A stretch of DNA of 32,900 bases from Rikenellaceae bacterium (GTDB taxonomy: Bacteria; Bacteroidota; Bacteroidia; Bacteroidales; Rikenellaceae). A model generated the notes under the pieces. That model did no database searches. It saw only the letters and a program-made list of their open reading frames with translations, and was not told the origin of the DNA. Positions within the stretch are counted from its first letter, which is position 1. Each line of letters starts with the position of its first letter. Location: contig CABIXK010000011.1 of the NCBI GenBank assembly GCA_902362705.1, forward strand, positions 1 through 32,900, written 5' to 3'. Of this stretch, positions 1 to 7,663 are shown piece by piece. The position numbers and the translations under genes were made by a program.

Positions 1-19
1 CCCCCCCCCCGCCACTTCC

Positions 20-38
20 TACTTCTCACTTTTTACTT
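20..38 (+). repeat. T-rich tract shared with 32575-32593
   Basis: TACTTCTCACTTTTTACTT occurs here and at 32575-32593 and is embedded at both places in degenerate (T)TACTT/TCACTT repeats. It is probably the edge of an intergenic element lying mostly left of the window. Confidence 0.6.
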
Positions 39-76
39 ATTACTTATCACTCCGCCTCGGCAAAACGCAAGCGAGC

Positions 77-107
77 TTGCGATTGCCCTCGCTTATTCGT
101 ATCTTTG
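77..107 (+). promoter_or_regulatory. Promoter of prfC (Bacteroidetes type)
   Basis: TTG at 77-79 and TATCTTTG at 100-107 are separated by 20 nt, which matches the Bacteroidetes primary-sigma consensus (TTG, 19-21 nt, TAnnTTTG). The -33 element lies in one arm of a small perfect hairpin (CGCAAG / CTTGCG, 66-81). Because the -7 box covers the ATG at 105, translation must begin at 129. Confidence 0.75.
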
Positions 108-128
108 CCGCCCAGAAACAAATCCATC

Positions 129-1712
129 ATGACCCAGCAGGAAGAGATCACACGCCGGCGCACCTTCGCCGTCATCGCCCACCCCGACGCGGGCAAGACC
201 ACCCTTACCGAGAAACTGCTCCTCTTCGGCGGCGCCATCCACGTGGCCGGCGCCGTCAAGAGCAACAAGATCAAGAAAGGAGCCACGTCGGACTTCATGG
301 AGATCGAGCGCCAGCGCGGCATCTCGGTCGCCACGTCGGTCATGGGCTTCGAATACCAGGGCGCCAAGATCAACATCCTCGACACCCCGGGCCACGAGGA
401 CTTCGCCGAGGACACCTACCGCACGCTCACGGCCGTCGACTCGGTCATCATCGTCATCGACGGCGCCAAGGGCGTCGAGGCGCAGACGCGCAAGCTCATG
501 GAGGTGTGCCGCATGCGGTCGACGCCCGTGATCGTCTTCATCAACAAGCTCGACCGCCCCTCGAAGGAGCCCTTCGACCTGCTGGACGAGGTCGAGAAGG
601 AGCTGCGCATCGGCGTGCGCCCGCTGGCCTTTCCCATCTCGAACGGCCCCACCTTCAAGGGCGTCTACAACCTCTACGAGAAGCACCTCTCGCTCTTCAC
701 CTCCGACGAGAAGCTCACGGCCGACGCCTCGACTGTGGAGATCGCCGACCTGGCGTCGCCCGAGCTCGACGCGCACGTCGGCGCCAGGTTCGCCGAGCAG
801 CTGCGGCAGGACGTCGAGCTGGTCGAGGGGGTCTACGATCCGTTCGACCGCGCTGCCTACCTGCGCGGCGAGGTCGCTCCGGTCTTCTTCGGCTCGGCGG
901 TCAACAACTTCGGCGTCAGGGAACTGCTCGAGTGCTTCATCCGCATCGCCCCCTCGCCGCGCCCCGCACCGACGGCCACGCGCACGGTCGAGCCCGCGGA
1001 GGCGAAGATGACGGGCTTCGTCTTCAAGATCCACGCCAACATGGACCCCAACCACCGCGACCGCATCGCCTTCCTGAAGATCTGCTCGGGCACGTTCGAG
1101 CGCAACAAGAACTATCTCCACGTGCGCACGGGCAAGCAGCTGAAGTTCTCGTCGCCCACGGCCTTCATGGCCGAGAAGAAGTCGGTCATCGACACGGCCT
1201 TCCCGGGCGACATCGTGGGTCTGCACGACACGGGCAACTTCAAGATCGGCGACACCTTCACCGAGGGCGAGCAGCTCAAATTCACGGGCATCCCGTCGTT
1301 CGCCCCCGAGCAGTTCCGCTACATCGAGAACGCCGACCCGATGAAGTTCAAGCAGCTGGCCAAGGGCGTCGACCAGCTCATGGACGAGGGCGTGGCGCAG
1401 CTCTTCACCTCGGCGCTCAACGGCCGCAAGATCATCGGCACGGTGGGCGCGCTGCAGTTCGAGGTCATCCAGTACCGCCTCGAGCACGAGTACAACGCCT
1501 CGTGCCGCTGGGAGCCCATCTCGATCTACAAGGCTTGCTGGATCGAGAGCGACGACGCGGCGCAGCTGGCCGACTTCAAGCGGCGCAAGCACACCAACAT
1601 GGCCGTGGACAAGCACGGCCGCGACGTCTTCCTGGCCGACACGAGCTACGCCCTGGCGCTGGCGCAGGAGAACTTCAAGGCCATCCGCTTCCACTTCACC
1701 TCCGAATTCTGA
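129..1712 (+). CDS. prfC: Peptide chain release factor 3 (RF3, translational GTPase)
   Basis: RF3 is a cytoplasmic GTPase that removes RF1 and RF2 from the ribosome after peptide release. The product is 527 residues, the usual RF3 length. The G domain shows the P-loop HPDAGKTT (residues 18-25), the RGIS switch I motif, DTPGHEDF starting at residue 85 and NKLD at 139-142. An EF-Tu-like domain 2 and the RF3 C-terminal domain follow. The in-frame ATG at 105 lies inside the promoter -7 box, so the ATG at 129 is taken as the start; no Shine-Dalgarno sequence precedes it. The gene stands alone between a repeat-derived tract and a convergent pirin gene. EF-G and TypA share the G motifs but differ in the domains that follow. 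Confidence 0.97.
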   Translation: MTQQEEITRRRTFAVIAHPDAGKTTLTEKLLLFGGAIHVAGAVKSNKIKKGATSDFMEIERQRGISVATSVMGFEYQGAKINILDTPGHEDFAEDTYRTLTAVDSVIIVIDGAKGVEAQTRKLMEVCRMRSTPVIVFINKLDRPSKEPFDLLDEVEKELRIGVRPLAFPISNGPTFKGVYNLYEKHLSLFTSDEKLTADASTVEIADLASPELDAHVGARFAEQLRQDVELVEGVYDPFDRAAYLRGEVAPVFFGSAVNNFGVRELLECFIRIAPSPRPAPTATRTVEPAEAKMTGFVFKIHANMDPNHRDRIAFLKICSGTFERNKNYLHVRTGKQLKFSSPTAFMAEKKSVIDTAFPGDIVGLHDTGNFKIGDTFTEGEQLKFTGIPSFAPEQFRYIENADPMKFKQLAKGVDQLMDEGVAQLFTSALNGRKIIGTVGALQFEVIQYRLEHEYNASCRWEPISIYKACWIESDDAAQLADFKRRKHTNMAVDKHGRDVFLADTSYALALAQENFKAIRFHFTSEF

Positions 1713-1738
1713 CGCGGCGACACGCCGCACGACACGCC

Positions 1739-1776
1739 GCACGGCCGCGACCCTCAACCGAAGGTCGCGGCCGTGC
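1739..1776. terminator. Perfect GC-rich hairpin between convergent prfC and pirin genes
   Basis: Two 14-nt arms (1739-1752 and 1763-1776) are exact reverse complements around a 10-nt loop. There is no T tract on either strand. Its place between convergent genes suggests a shared terminator or transcript-end stabiliser, but the missing T tract leaves this open. Confidence 0.45.
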
Positions 1777-1828
1777 CGCATAGTAAGAACCGCCGTCGCG
1801 GAAGACGTCTGCGGCGAAAGCAGGCGCG

Positions 1829-2560
1829 CTACCCCACCGGCACCTCCACCAGCAGCACGCGCGAGGGCTCCCGCCCCTCGACCGACAGACTCCCCGCACC
1901 CCGCACGGCCATCCCGTCGCGCGCGCCGAGCTCGGTCGCCTCCACGCCGACCGCCCCTGCGATGACGAAGAGATAGAGCCCGTGCCCGGGCGACTTGAGG
2001 CGGTACTCCACCCGCCGCCCGGGGTCCAGATCGAGCGTGTAGATCCACACCCGCTGGCGGATGCGGGCCACGTAGCGGTGGGCATACTCCTCGGGGGCCA
2101 CGATCGGACGCAGGGCGTTGCGGCGCGGCGCCGGGAGGGTCACCTGCTCGTAGCGCGACGGAAAGCCGGCGCCCGCCGAGCGGAACCACAGCTGGAGGTA
2201 GCGCACCGGGCGGGCGGCGCTGCCGTTGTATTCGCGGTGGAGCATCCCCGAACCGGTCGACACCACCTGCACGTCGCCCGGCGCGAGCATCGCCGCATAG
2301 CCGCGGTCGTCGCCGTGGCGCAGCAGCCCCTCCAGCGGGAGCGTCACGATCTCCACGTCGGCATGCGGACTCGCCCCGTACCCCTCTCCCGGGGCTATGC
2401 TGTCGTCGTTGAGCACGCACAACGCCCCGAACCCCATGCGTTCGGGATCGTAGAAGCGGCCGAAGCTGAACGTGCGGTAGCTGTCGAGCCATCCCAGGTC
2501 GGCATGGCCCCTCACGGCGGCGCGGTGCACCGTCGCGTCGATTGCGGTAGTACTCTCCAT
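1829..2560 (-). CDS. Pirin family bicupin protein
   Basis: The 243-residue product matches pirin/YhhW-type bicupins: an N-terminal RTFSFGRFYDPERMGFG stretch, then the first cupin with GYGASPHADVEIVTLPLEG and GDVQVVSTGSGMLHREYNGS. Family members bind one metal through HxH, H and E; some act as quercetinase-like dioxygenases and others as regulators. Here the HPH motif reads S64-P-H66, so one of the four usual ligands appears replaced by serine, while H108 and E110 are kept. The ATG at 2560 is preferred over an ATG 11 codons upstream because MESTT begins where family members usually begin. Substrate and role are unknown. It is convergent with prfC, and no promoter of the usual type was found upstream. 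Confidence 0.9.
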   Translation of the reverse strand: MESTTAIDATVHRAAVRGHADLGWLDSYRTFSFGRFYDPERMGFGALCVLNDDSIAPGEGYGASPHADVEIVTLPLEGLLRHGDDRGYAAMLAPGDVQVVSTGSGMLHREYNGSAARPVRYLQLWFRSAGAGFPSRYEQVTLPAPRRNALRPIVAPEEYAHRYVARIRQRVWIYTLDLDPGRRVEYRLKSPGHGLYLFVIAGAVGVEATELGARDGMAVRGAGSLSVEGREPSRVLLVEVPVG

Positions 2561-2674
2561 CGGTCGTAGTCGTTTGCACCTTCTGCCAAGCAAACGGCGT
2601 GCCGCGGAGGTCGCCCCATCGACAACCCATCGGAATCACCGCAGCAATACTAGAGAAAACGCGTCAACAAACCG

Positions 2675-3751
2675 CTATAATTCGGGAGGCAAAAAGAATT
2701 GATTCAGATTATCTCTTTTTTCTATTTGGACACGATGCGGTTCACGACGCGAATCCCCCAATAAGTTCTTTACGGATTCTTGAATATTGTCAGGATTCAG
2801 ATCCTGAATATATACTTTTCGGAGTTCCGGCATACACATAAATATCCGTTTGTCGACCATCCGATTAAAAAATGGGAACGAATAACCGATTACCACCAAT
2901 ACCTCGGCATCCGCCATACAATGCCACATGCGGGACTTAAACGCATCATCGAGCCCCTCCCATGCAAAAGAGAGCAGGTTGCGGATATTCGATTTTCCAT
3001 ATGGCAAAGTGGCCATATAACCCAGTTCAGTCTTGTATCCTCTTCGGTAAAAAGGGTCCAGCAGACTCCGATTATCCGTATCATACAATAGCGCCGTACC
3101 GTTCAATTTAAGAATATTGAATTTGCGATCGACATCGGTTCGATCCATCAAATTTTTAGCAGATATATTCAAATGCCGATGAATCGCATTCAAATCGCGC
3201 TGCCCAAGGTAATCTGCAAAAGCCAGCTCAATCTGACAATCGTAATTCCATGAAATAATCGAAACATCATTGGGTAAATCATCTATCGAATTACCCAATA
3301 TGGCAGCAAAAAAAGCATCATATCGAGGATCGGGTTTACCGAACATCTGCTCCAGCATGAAATAAACGGACATGGAGTGCTTCAATCGATAATAGTCATC
3401 CTCTTTGTGGGTTACCCACAATTTTTTTGCAAATGTATCAATCGTTGCATGTTTGCTGCTGGTTTGCTGCATCCATTCGAGATTTTCCGCCAAATGTTCG
3501 AACGCCAGTCTACTCATATCACCATCCCGAATAGAGTTCAACACCTCCCAAACCTGGCTGACGACATAATCGATTCTTTGAGGCAATTCGGAGATTACCG
3601 GGAGACCGGAAACAATATCGGGACATGTTTTCCCAAGAAATTCCAAATTTTGGGACCCTTGTCTTTTGACAAGATCATAACTTTTCACTCCCCCGGGCCC
3701 CCGCTCTCCGAAGCTCGCCCCGGCACCCAATAAATAAACGATTCTACCCAT
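2675..3751 (-). CDS. SIR2-like domain protein, probable horizontally acquired single gene
   Basis: The 358-residue product has the layout of the SIR2-like (SIR2_2-type) family: an N-terminal dinucleotide-binding turn LLGAGAS (7-13), TIDTFAKK (103-110), ISWNYD (166-171), ILKLNG (213-218) and VVIGYSFPFFN (286-296). SIR2-like domains in bacterial defence proteins consume NAD+ upon phage infection, but many standalone members are uncharacterised. The motif normally reading KLHG, whose His is the sirtuin catalytic base, reads K-L-N217-G. Hand counts give about 32-37% GC in two 60-nt blocks (3121-3180, 3241-3300), far below the neighbours. No partner gene, membrane segment or signal peptide is seen. 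Family assignment is strong; a defence role is inference only. Confidence 0.8.
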   Translation of the reverse strand: MGRIVYLLGAGASFGERGPGGVKSYDLVKRQGSQNLEFLGKTCPDIVSGLPVISELPQRIDYVVSQVWEVLNSIRDGDMSRLAFEHLAENLEWMQQTSSKHATIDTFAKKLWVTHKEDDYYRLKHSMSVYFMLEQMFGKPDPRYDAFFAAILGNSIDDLPNDVSIISWNYDCQIELAFADYLGQRDLNAIHRHLNISAKNLMDRTDVDRKFNILKLNGTALLYDTDNRSLLDPFYRRGYKTELGYMATLPYGKSNIRNLLSFAWEGLDDAFKSRMWHCMADAEVLVVIGYSFPFFNRMVDKRIFMCMPELRKVYIQDLNPDNIQESVKNLLGDSRREPHRVQIEKRDNLNQFFLPPEL

Positions 3752-3922
3752 AATCGATAGTTCTGGAATTTTCTTTTAAAGTTAGGAGAATTAGGTCGAA
3801 TATCAAAATACGCCTCGTCGAAATGAAATCCAGAAAAGAAAATACATCGAATCTGCGGATCACAGTCCACATCCTGCAATGCGGAGCGCTGACCGTGAGC
3901 CGCTCGTACCGCACGCCACAAC

Positions 3923-3952
3923 AAAAAAAGCCCCTGCTTTTCAGCAGAGGCT
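3923..3952 (-). terminator. Intrinsic terminator of tRNA-Pro
   Basis: Read on the minus strand, a 10-bp stem (AGCCTCTGCT / AGCAGGGGCT, one G-T pair) with loop GAAA is followed by seven T. It lies 16 nt beyond the tRNA 3' end and separates the tRNA transcript from the SIR2-like gene. Confidence 0.85.
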
Positions 3953-3968
3953 TCGGGGAAAATGGTTG

Positions 3969-4043
3969 TCGGGGTGACTGGATTCGAACCAGCGACCACA
4001 CGCCCCCCAGACGTGTACTCTAACCGGACTGAGCTACGCCCCG
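3969..4043 (-). tRNA. tRNA-Pro (anticodon GGG)
   Basis: A full cloverleaf can be drawn: acceptor strand CGGGGCG, D arm, anticodon stem CACGT/GCGTG with loop CTGGGGG (anticodon GGG), a five-base variable loop, and a T arm with TTCGAAT. The discriminator is A and no CCA is encoded. The acceptor stem contains a C6-A67 mismatch because the 3' strand reads CACCCCG. The AT-rich island with the SIR2-like gene begins at its 3' end. Confidence 0.95.
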
Positions 4044-4093
4044 ATTACCGAAAACGCGGAACCGAAGATCGGATGTCTCACGCTTTCGGAGTG

Positions 4094-4122
4094 CAAATAT
4101 AAGGACTTTTTCTTAAAAACAA
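4094..4122 (-). promoter_or_regulatory. Promoter of tRNA-Pro
   Basis: On the minus strand TATATTTG (4094-4101) matches the -7 box, with TTG at 4120-4122 and an 18-nt spacer. Transcription would begin about 45 nt before the mature tRNA. Confidence 0.6.
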
Positions 4123-4144
4123 CTCTTTCGCGCAATTTTTTTGT

Positions 4145-4152
4145 TATTTTTG
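4145..4152 (+). promoter_or_regulatory. Candidate -7 box of the ABC importer operon
   Basis: TATTTTTG matches TAnnTTTG and ends 6 nt before the ATG at 4159; the expected -33 TTG is not evident. If used, the transcript would be leaderless or nearly so. No riboswitch-sized leader is available between tRNA-Pro and the gene. Confidence 0.45.
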
Positions 4153-4158
4153 CTCCCG

Positions 4159-5475
4159 ATGAAACGATTTTCACCCCTTTCGCTCGTCGGAGCGCTGCTG
4201 CTGGCGGTCGGTTGCGACGCTCCCGCTCCCCACACGGCCGACGATTTCACCCTCGCGCTCTACACGCCCGCCTACGCCTCGGGGTTCGAGATCCGCGGCC
4301 TGGCCGGCGACACCCCGGCCCAACCGGCCCCAACCGGCCAAACGCCCCAGATAGCCCAGATACCCCCGACGGCAACCGGCACCGCCCCACAAAGCCGCCC
4401 GGCCGACGCCGCAAAGCCGGCCGCCGTCCCCCCGCGGCCCGCAGCCGCCCCCCACTCCCCCACGCTGCTCACGATCCGCAACCCGTGGCAGGGGGCCCGG
4501 GGCGTGGAGCAGCAGGTGCTCATCCTGCGCGGCGACGCGACGGCCCCCGCCGGGTTCGAGGGGACGGTGGTCCGCGCGCCCCTGCGGCGGGTGGTCTGCC
4601 TCTCGTCGAGCTTCGTGGCGATGTTCGACGCACTGGGCGAGATCGCCCGCGTGAAGGGGGTCTCGGGCATCGACTACCTCTCGAACGCCTATGTCGCCGA
4701 GCACCGCGCATGCGGCGAGGTGCGCGACGTGGGGCCCGACACCAACCTCGACTACGAGCTGCTGGCGGCCATGCGCCCCGACGCGGTGCTTCTCTACGGC
4801 GTGACGGGAGCCAACTCCGTGGCCGAAGCCAAGCTCGCCGAGCTGGGCATCCCCTATATCTACATCGGCGACTACACCGAGACGTCGCCCCTGGGCAAGG
4901 CCGAGTGGCTGGTCGCCGTGGCCGAGCTGTGCGATCGGAGGGCCGAGGGCGAGGCGCTGTTCGGCCGGATCGAGGCCCGCTACGAGGCCCGGCGCGCGCA
5001 GGTGGCCGCCTATGTCGAAGAGCGCGCCCCCGACATCGCGTGCCGCCCCCGCGTGCTGCTCAACACCCCCTACCGCGACACCTGGTTCCTCCCCTCGTCC
5101 GAGAACTACATCGTGCGGCTGATCCGCGACGCCGGCGGCGACGCATTCACCGCCGCGGGCGACGGCAACGCCTCGCAGCCCGTCGAGCTAGAGCAGGCCT
5201 ACCTGCTGGCCGCCGATGCCGATCTGTGGCTCCACACGGGCTCCTGCAACACGCTCGCCGAGCTGCGGAGCCAGAACCCGCGCTTCGCCGAGGTGCCCGC
5301 CGTGCGGCAGGGCCGCGTGTGGAACAACAACCGGCTGCAAACCCCGGCCGGAGGGTCGGACTTCTGGGAGTCGGGGGTCGTGCGGCCCGACGTGGTGCTC
5401 GACGACCTCTTCCAGATTTTCTACCCCGACAACGGGCTGGACTACACGCCCGTATATTACCACGCACTCCGATAG
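4159..5475 (+). CDS. ABC transporter substrate-binding lipoprotein (iron-chelate/cobalamin class)
   Basis: The 438-residue product starts with a lipoprotein signal (charged MKR, hydrophobic stretch, lipobox AVGC with Cys19). The body is a class III periplasmic binding protein: RRVVCLSSSFVAMFDALGE begins at about residue 143, VKGVSGIDYLSN follows, then DVGPDTNLDYELLAAMRPDAVLLYG and a C-terminal lobe ending in a conserved DFWESGVVRPD segment. It would hand substrate to the permease and ATPase encoded 4 nt downstream. Substrate cannot be read from sequence: no cobalamin riboswitch and no TonB receptor are nearby. Residues 48-101 form a Pro/Ala/Thr-rich low-complexity stretch inside the otherwise conserved N-terminal region. 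The start at 4159 is chosen over an upstream TTG because it begins the signal peptide. Confidence 0.88.
   Translation: MKRFSPLSLVGALLLAVGCDAPAPHTADDFTLALYTPAYASGFEIRGLAGDTPAQPAPTGQTPQIAQIPPTATGTAPQSRPADAAKPAAVPPRPAAAPHSPTLLTIRNPWQGARGVEQQVLILRGDATAPAGFEGTVVRAPLRRVVCLSSSFVAMFDALGEIARVKGVSGIDYLSNAYVAEHRACGEVRDVGPDTNLDYELLAAMRPDAVLLYGVTGANSVAEAKLAELGIPYIYIGDYTETSPLGKAEWLVAVAELCDRRAEGEALFGRIEARYEARRAQVAAYVEERAPDIACRPRVLLNTPYRDTWFLPSSENYIVRLIRDAGGDAFTAAGDGNASQPVELEQAYLLAADADLWLHTGSCNTLAELRSQNPRFAEVPAVRQGRVWNNNRLQTPAGGSDFWESGVVRPDVVLDDLFQIFYPDNGLDYTPVYYHALR
4300..4462 (+). repeat. Low-complexity Pro/Ala-rich insert with short tandem repeats
   Basis: This in-frame stretch encodes a P/A/T/Q-rich segment. 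It contains short near-tandem units such as CCGGCCCCAA and GCCCAGATA, the second occurring twice in a row. Such units can expand by slippage without breaking the frame when the unit is a multiple of three. Confidence 0.6.
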
Positions 5476-5479
5476 ACGC

Positions 5480-6481
5480 ATGACGCGCACCGCAACGTTC
5501 TTCCGCCTCTTGGCGCTGCTCACCGCCGCGCTCTTCGCCGCCGACCTCTTCATCGGCTCGGCCTCCCTTTCGGCCGGCGAGGTGTGGGAGGCCCTGACGG
5601 GGCGCGCCGCCGACGCGGCCGTCATCGACATCGTGCTGAAGATCCGCCTGCAGAAGGCCGTCACGGCACTCGCCGCCGGCGCCGCACTGGCCGCCAGTGG
5701 ATTGCAGATGCAGACGCTCTTCCGCAACCCGCTGGCCGGGCCCTACGTGCTGGGCGTCAGCTCGGGCGCCGGGCTGGGCGTGGCCCTCTTCCTGCTGGGG
5801 GCGCCGCTGCTGGGCGTCGGCGCCCGCTCGGCCGTGCAAGCGCTGGGCATCGTGGGCGCGGCGTGGCTCGGCTCGGCGACCGTGCTGCTCGCCGTGGCCG
5901 CCGCCAGCCGCCGCATCAAGGACATCATGGTGATCCTGATCCTCGGCATGATGCTCGGCTCGGGCATCGGCGCCGTGGTCGAGATCCTGCAATACCTCTC
6001 CGACGAGGCGGCGCTCAAGTCGTTCGTCGTCTGGACGATGGGGTCGCTGGGCGACGTCACGGCCGACCGTCTCGCGCTGCTGCTGCCCGCCGTCGCGGCG
6101 GGCCTGGCGCTGGCCGTGGCCTCGATCAAGCCGCTCAACCTGCTGCTGCTGGGCGAGCAGTACGCCCGCACCACGGGGCTCGACGTCCGCCGCACGCGGC
6201 AGCGCATCTTCCTCTCGACCATCCTGCTGGCGGGCACCGTCACGGCCTTCTGCGGCCCCATCGGCTTCGTGGGGCTCGCCGTGCCCCACCTGGCGCGCAT
6301 GCTCTTCCGATCGGCCGACCACCGGGTGCTGCTGCCCGCCTCGATCGTCGCGGGCAGCGCCCTGCTGCTGGCGTGCGATCTGCTCTCGCGCACGCTCGCT
6401 CTGCCGATCAACACCGTCACGGCGCTGGCGGGCATCCCCGTGGTGGTCTATGTCGTACTGCGCAACCGCTCCCTCTTCTGA
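5480..6481 (+). CDS. ABC importer permease, FecCD/BtuC family
   Basis: The 333-residue, strongly hydrophobic product has the FecCD/BtuC signature: LRIRLQK-like KIRLQKAVTALAAGAALAASG, then QMQTLFRNPLAGPYVLGVSSGAGLG, and near the end FCGPIGFVGLAVPHLARM followed by INTVTALAGIPVVVYVVL. About ten membrane segments are expected, as in BtuC, with the family acting as a homodimer in the inner membrane. It starts 4 nt after the binding-protein stop and ends 1 nt before the ATPase start, so the three genes form one operon. The substrate class is iron chelates, haem or cobalamin; the sequence does not decide among these. Confidence 0.93.
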   Translation: MTRTATFFRLLALLTAALFAADLFIGSASLSAGEVWEALTGRAADAAVIDIVLKIRLQKAVTALAAGAALAASGLQMQTLFRNPLAGPYVLGVSSGAGLGVALFLLGAPLLGVGARSAVQALGIVGAAWLGSATVLLAVAAASRRIKDIMVILILGMMLGSGIGAVVEILQYLSDEAALKSFVVWTMGSLGDVTADRLALLLPAVAAGLALAVASIKPLNLLLLGEQYARTTGLDVRRTRQRIFLSTILLAGTVTAFCGPIGFVGLAVPHLARMLFRSADHRVLLPASIVAGSALLLACDLLSRTLALPINTVTALAGIPVVVYVVLRNRSLF

Positions 6482-6482
6482 A

Positions 6483-7250
6483 ATGATCGCCTTCGAACAC
6501 CTCACCCTCGCCTACGGGCAGCGCACGCTGCTGCACGACACCGCAGCCGCACTCCCGGGGGGCACGCTCACGGCGCTCGTCGGCCGCAACGGCACGGGCA
6601 AGAGCACCCTGCTGCGCGCCCTGGCGGGCCTCGACCTCCCCGCCGCCGGCGAGATCCTCCTCGCGGGCCGTCCGCTCCGCGCGCTCACGCCCCGCGAGCG
6701 GGCCACCGCCGTGAGCTTCGTGGCCACCGACCGGGTGCGCATCGCCGACCTCACGGCCGAGGCGACGGTGGCGCTGGGCCGCGCCCCCTACACCGACTGG
6801 ATCGGCCGCATGCAGCCCGCCGACCGCGAGCGCGTGGCGCACGCGCTTCGCGACGTAGGCATGGAGGCCTTCGCCCGCAAGACGATGGACCGCCTCTCGG
6901 ACGGTGAGCGGCAGCGGATTCTCATCGCCCGGGCCCTGGCGCAGGAGACCCCCGCGATCCTGCTCGACGAGCCCACGGCCTTTCTCGACCTGCCTAACCG
7001 CTACGCGCTGGCGACGCTGCTGCGGCGCCTGGCGCACGACGAGGGCAAGTGCATCCTCTTCTCGACCCACGAGCTCGACGTGGCGCTCGCCTTCTGCGAC
7101 CGCGTGATGCTGCTCGACCCGCCGGCGCTCCACTGCCTCGCGACCGACGCGATGGTGCGCAGCGGACGCATCGAGCGGCTCTTCGCCGGCTCGGGCGTCG
7201 TCTTCGACGCCCGAACGCGGCGCGTGCTGGGCGACGCGGACGGGCGGTAG
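6483..7250 (+). CDS. ABC importer ATP-binding protein, FepC/BtuD family
   Basis: This 255-residue ATPase powers the importer encoded just upstream. Walker A is GRNGTGKST (34-42), the signature is LSDGERQR (starting at 138), Walker B is AILLDEP with D162 and E163, and the switch His is H196 in STHELD. An ATG 33 nt upstream lies within the permease gene, so MIAFEHLTLAYG is taken as the start; it lies 1 nt past the permease stop TGA. No terminator with a clear hairpin is visible in the 150 nt that follow. Confidence 0.93.
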   Translation: MIAFEHLTLAYGQRTLLHDTAAALPGGTLTALVGRNGTGKSTLLRALAGLDLPAAGEILLAGRPLRALTPRERATAVSFVATDRVRIADLTAEATVALGRAPYTDWIGRMQPADRERVAHALRDVGMEAFARKTMDRLSDGERQRILIARALAQETPAILLDEPTAFLDLPNRYALATLLRRLAHDEGKCILFSTHELDVALAFCDRVMLLDPPALHCLATDAMVRSGRIERLFAGSGVVFDARTRRVLGDADGR

Positions 7251-7334
7251 CCGCAGGCGCATCGCCGCCTCGGTTCGGTGCATGCGAAAAACGACAATCT
7301 TAGCCCGCCGCCGCGCCTTTTTTCACCGTTTTTT

Positions 7335-7364
7335 TTGCGCAAGAAACTTTTTTACTTACCTTTG
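7335..7364 (+). promoter_or_regulatory. Promoter of tRNA-Glu and rpsT
   Basis: TTG at 7335-7337, a 19-nt spacer and TACCTTTG at 7357-7364 match the Bacteroidetes consensus. The box is about 43 nt before the mature tRNA. No second promoter is evident before rpsT. Confidence 0.75.
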
Positions 7365-7407
7365 CACCGCTAAAGCCGCCCTCACGGGACCAAGGCGATA
7401 GCGGTAA

Positions 7408-7482
7408 GGCCCATTCGTCTATCGGTTAGGACGCAAGATTTTCATTCTTGAAAGAGGAGTTCGACTCTCCTATGGGCTACCA
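7408..7482 (+). tRNA. tRNA-Glu (anticodon TTC)
   Basis: The cloverleaf has acceptor strands GGCCCAT and ATGGGCT (G1-U72 wobble), anticodon stem CAAGA/TCTTG with loop TTTTCAT (anticodon TTC) and T arm AGGAG/CTCCT with TTCGACT. Discriminator A at 7479 is followed by CCA at 7480-7482, so the tail is encoded here, unlike in the tRNA-Pro of this window. Confidence 0.96.
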
Positions 7483-7663
7483 ACGGCGCCCGGGCCGCAC
7501 CGATCCCTGCCCCGCACTAAGGTGGGAGGAGCAGCGGGGAGGAGAGCGGCAAAGGGTGACGGACGGCATTTTACCAGAGGAGCGGGCCGCAGCCCATCCG
7601 CAAGCGGCCACGGCCGAGGAAGAGCAACCGAAAAAGTACAAAAAATATTAACTCAAACGAATT
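7483..7663 (+). other. Leader between tRNA-Glu and rpsT
   Basis: These 181 nt hold no convincing gene. An open frame starting inside the tRNA has no family resemblance. The stretch is purine-rich and becomes A-rich just before rpsT, as is usual for Bacteroidetes start regions without Shine-Dalgarno sequences. It is probably part of a tRNA-Glu/rpsT precursor transcript. Confidence 0.5.

Noticed and set aside
93..2639. Very long minus-strand open frame opposite prfC and across pirin
   Set aside because: It is a by-product of high GC: Arg/Asp/Val-rich with no family motif, and it crosses two well-supported genes.
2595..2680. Attachment-site direct repeat of the tRNA-Pro 3' end at the far side of the AT-rich island
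   Set aside because: Only an 8-nt match (CGACAACC near 2618) was found, and it is in the opposite orientation to the tRNA; no integrase is present.
3685..4023. Small genes between the SIR2-like gene and tRNA-Pro
   Set aside because: The open frames run through the tRNA or the SIR2-like start and show no family resemblance.
4044..4158. Cobalamin or other riboswitch before the ABC importer
   Set aside because: Only 115 nt separate tRNA-Pro and the gene, mostly occupied by divergent promoters; no riboswitch core was recognised.
7448..7651. 67-residue open frame starting inside tRNA-Glu
   Set aside because: It begins within the tRNA, has low-complexity sequence and no recognisable relation; treated as rpsT leader.
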